From: JBBDWR01 sp040902745
Lineage (GTDB): Bacteria > Actinomycetota > UBA4738 > HRBIN12
Assembly (NCBI GenBank): GCA_040902745.1
Contig: JBBDWR010000015.1
Location: 1 to 64,000 of the forward strand
Direction: 5' to 3'
DNA length: 64,000 bases
The position numbers and the translations under genes are program-made. Positions 62,165-64,000 of the stretch are shown here, piece after piece. Under the pieces are notes generated by a model that was not told where the DNA came from, searched no databases, and saw only the letters and a list, made by a program, of their open reading frames with translations. The first letter of the stretch is position 1. The number at the start of each line of letters is the position of its first letter.

Positions 62165-63250
62165 CTACCTCCGGCTCGGCGTCACCAACACCCGCTGGAG
62201 AACCTCGAACTCCTCCAAGCACTTGCCCGAGCCCAGCGCGACTGCCTGCAGGGGCGTGTCGGCGATGTGCACGGGCATACCCGTCTCATGACGGAGCCGC
62301 TTGTCCAGGCCGCGCAGCAAGGCGCCACCGCCCGTGAGGACGATGCCCTTGTCCATGACGTCGGCTGCGAGTTCGGGGGGCGTGCGGTCGAGGGTGCTCT
62401 TGATCGCATCGATGATCGCGTTCACGGGCTCCTCGATCGCGCGGCGTATCTCCTCCGCGGTGATGGTGATCGTCTTGGGCAGGCCCGACACGAGGTCGCG
62501 GCCTTTGATCTCGGCGATCAGTTCCTCCGGCATGGGATACACCGAAGCGATCGCGAGCTTGATGGCCTCGGAGGTTCGCTCTCCGAGCAAGAGGGAGTAC
62601 TCCTTCTTGACGTGCTGGATGATCGCCTCGTCCAGCTCGTCGCCGCCGATACGGATCGAGGTCGACGTGACGATGCCACCGAGCGAGATGATCGCAACCT
62701 CTGTGGTACCGCCGCCGATGTCGACAACCATGTTGCCCGTGGGCTCGTGGATCGGGAGCCCGGCACCGATCGCGGCGGCCATCGGCTCTTCGACGATGTA
62801 GGCGCGCCGCGCGCCCGCGGCGATCGATGCCTCTTCGACCGCGCGCTGCTCGACCCCGGTGATACCCGAGGGAACGCACACGACGATCCGAGGCTTGGCA
62901 AGCAGGCGACGCTTGTGCACGCGCTGGATGAAGTACCGGAGCATCTTCTCGGTGACGTCGAAATCGGCGATCACGCCGTCTTTGAGCGGGCGAACGGCTT
63001 GGATGTGACTCGGCGTGCGGCCGATCATGCGTTTGGCCTCGGCGCCGACGGCGAGGATCGCGCCGGTGAGCGTGTTGATCGCGACGACGGAGGGCTCGTT
63101 CAATACCACGCCCCGTCCGCGTACGTAGACGAGCGTGTTCGCGGTCCCCAGGTCGACAGCCATATCGCGACCCAACAGACCGAATACCCCTTCACGTCCC
63201 GTGGAAGCACGGGAGCGGGGACTCGGATGTTCTTGAACCCTCTCGGCCAT
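62165..63250 (-). CDS. mreB: rod shape-determining protein MreB
   Basis: A bacterial actin that guides lateral wall synthesis. The 361-residue protein has actin phosphate motifs MAVDLGTANTLVY and MVVDIGGGTTEVAII, the ATP motif GIVLTGGGALLRGLD, and SVVAINTLTG. An N-terminal extension of about 29 residues precedes the canonical MAVDLGTANT start, so ATG 63163 is an alternative to ATG 63250; neither has a strong ribosome-binding site. First gene of the mreBCD-mrdA-rodA operon, divergent from fabD with 165 bp between. Confidence 0.97.
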   Translation of the reverse strand: MAERVQEHPSPRSRASTGREGVFGLLGRDMAVDLGTANTLVYVRGRGVVLNEPSVVAINTLTGAILAVGAEAKRMIGRTPSHIQAVRPLKDGVIADFDVTEKMLRYFIQRVHKRRLLAKPRIVVCVPSGITGVEQRAVEEASIAAGARRAYIVEEPMAAAIGAGLPIHEPTGNMVVDIGGGTTEVAIISLGGIVTSTSIRIGGDELDEAIIQHVKKEYSLLLGERTSEAIKLAIASVYPMPEELIAEIKGRDLVSGLPKTITITAEEIRRAIEEPVNAIIDAIKSTLDRTPPELAADVMDKGIVLTGGGALLRGLDKRLRHETGMPVHIADTPLQAVALGSGKCLEEFEVLQRVLVTPSRR

Positions 63251-63415
63251 GGGCTCGAGGTATGTCTACCGGACACACCTATGCATGGCAACCTACCAGC
63301 ACAGATGGGCAACGACGCATCGCGAACGACGCCGTGATGGGTCGTCCGGCTGCGAGGCGTGGTGGAATGTGGAGCCCTGCGCCCGCTGTTGTCGCTCGAG
63401 GAGCATGCAGACCAC

Positions 63416-64000
63416 ATGAGCATCGCCGCGCTGTTCCCAGGACAAGGATCCCAGTACGCCGGCATGGCCGACCCCTGGGAGCAACATGCCCAAGGCCGGG
63501 ACGTACTTGAGGAAGCCTCCGAGCTGATCGGCAGCGATCTTGCCGGGGCGTGCCGCGACGACGAGCTGCTCGCGACGACCGCCTTCGCCCAGCCGGCGCT
63601 GTTCGCGTGTGATGTCGCGGCCTTCCGCGTGCTGCGTTCCGAGGGCGTCCACGTGCGCGGTGCGGCCGGTCACTCCCTCGGCGAGTACGCGGCCCTCGTC
63701 GCGGCGGGCGTGCTCACGTTCGCCGACGCGTTCGGCTTGGTCGCCGAACGCGGCGCGGCCATGCAGGCGGCCGCGAACCAACTCCCCGGGACGATGACTG
63801 CCCTGCTGGGCGCCGGCGCGACCGACGGAGCCGAGATCGTGGCACTCGCTGCACAAGGAGACGTGCTGACGGTCGCGAACGAGAACGGACCCAAGCAGGT
63901 GGTGCTCGCCGGCAGCGTCGCCGCGATCGAACGTGCGGAACGCGAAGCGAAGGCGCGCAAGGTTAGGGCCATTCGCCTCAACGTCGCCGGCGCGTTCCAC
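63416..64000 (+). CDS. fabD: malonyl-CoA:ACP transacylase, cut by window edge
   Basis: Loads malonyl units onto acyl carrier protein for fatty-acid synthesis. The visible 195 residues begin MSIAALFPGQGSQYAGMA and contain the nucleophile Ser87 in AGHSLGEYAALVAAG and the oxyanion loop GQGSQ. The C-terminal third, with the catalytic His, lies past 64000. Start ATG at 63416, with GAGGAG about 12 bases upstream. Divergent from mreB. It is likely the first gene of a fab operon. Confidence 0.93.
   Translation, partial: MSIAALFPGQGSQYAGMADPWEQHAQGRDVLEEASELIGSDLAGACRDDELLATTAFAQPALFACDVAAFRVLRSEGVHVRGAAGHSLGEYAALVAAGVLTFADAFGLVAERGAAMQAAANQLPGTMTALLGAGATDGAEIVALAAQGDVLTVANENGPKQVVLAGSVAAIERAEREAKARKVRAIRLNVAGAFH

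Noticed and set aside
1..64000. CRISPR arrays, insertion sequences, prophage genes, integrases
   Set aside because: No repeated spacer-like units, transposase, terminal inverted repeats or phage structural genes were seen anywhere in the window.

Overview
The window is a gene-dense, high-GC chromosomal segment of an actinobacterium. Frequent GTG/TTG starts, ATGA/GTGA stop-start overlaps and gene order point that way. The runs rpoD-dnaG-dgt, glyS, uppS-recO-era-cdd-corC-ybeY-phoH-hit, dnaJ-hrcA-hemW-lepA / rpsT, holA-comEC-comEA-leuS, and rsfS-lcp-nadD-obgE-rpmA-rplU-rng follow the housekeeping order familiar from Mycobacterium and Streptomyces, but in a more compact form. A complete mreB-mreC-mreD-mrdA-rodA set suggests a rod-shaped, possibly deep-branching member outside the best-studied orders. 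A 10-N scaffold gap with poly-G/poly-C flanks shows the sequence is a draft or metagenome-derived assembly. The taxonomy is inference; no rRNA is present.

Layout. 1-50: truncated tRNA-Asn. 169-1200: small membrane protein and a MOSC protein. 1258-5504: rpoD, dnaG, dgt (all minus). 5535-8473: DUF218 protein and a large secreted delta-60-repeat propeller. 8648-12523: aminotransferase and pyruvate phosphate dikinase. 12574-14195: glyS with a coupled membrane protein. 14417-14989: zinc-ribbon membrane protein. 15000-21913: the uppS/recO/deoC/era/cdd/corC/ybeY/phoH/hit run, where cdd and deoC lack any ATG/GTG/TTG ahead of their conserved N-termini. 22120-23867: secreted HEXXH metalloprotease interrupted by the assembly gap. 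23879-29078: dnaJ, hrcA (with a CIRCE operator), hemW, lepA. 29155-30832: rpsT and a membrane-embedded LpxH-like phosphoesterase. 30840-38211: holA, lipoprotein hydrolase, comEC, comEA, leuS.

38355-48336 is the main accessory region. It holds a small membrane protein, a PAS-PAS-GGDEF-EAL protein, and a cluster for an APC amine permease, a glutamine-synthetase-like gamma-glutamyl-amine ligase, two class I glutamine amidotransferase-fold hydrolases (one PuuD-like), an SDR and an aldehyde dehydrogenase. Together these look like a gamma-glutamylation route for using ethanolamine or a polyamine as nitrogen and carbon source: import, capping with glutamate, oxidation, then hydrolysis of the gamma-glutamyl bond.

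48385-64000: tRNA-Ala, rsfS, a degenerate LCP protein, nadD, a DinB-like protein, obgE, rpmA, rplU (with a lysine/alanine-rich tail), an RNase E/G with a long disordered N-terminus, a REC-histidine kinase fusion, the rod-shape operon mreB-mreC-mreD-mrdA-rodA, and the start of fabD at the window edge. No prophage, insertion sequence, CRISPR array or integrase was seen.
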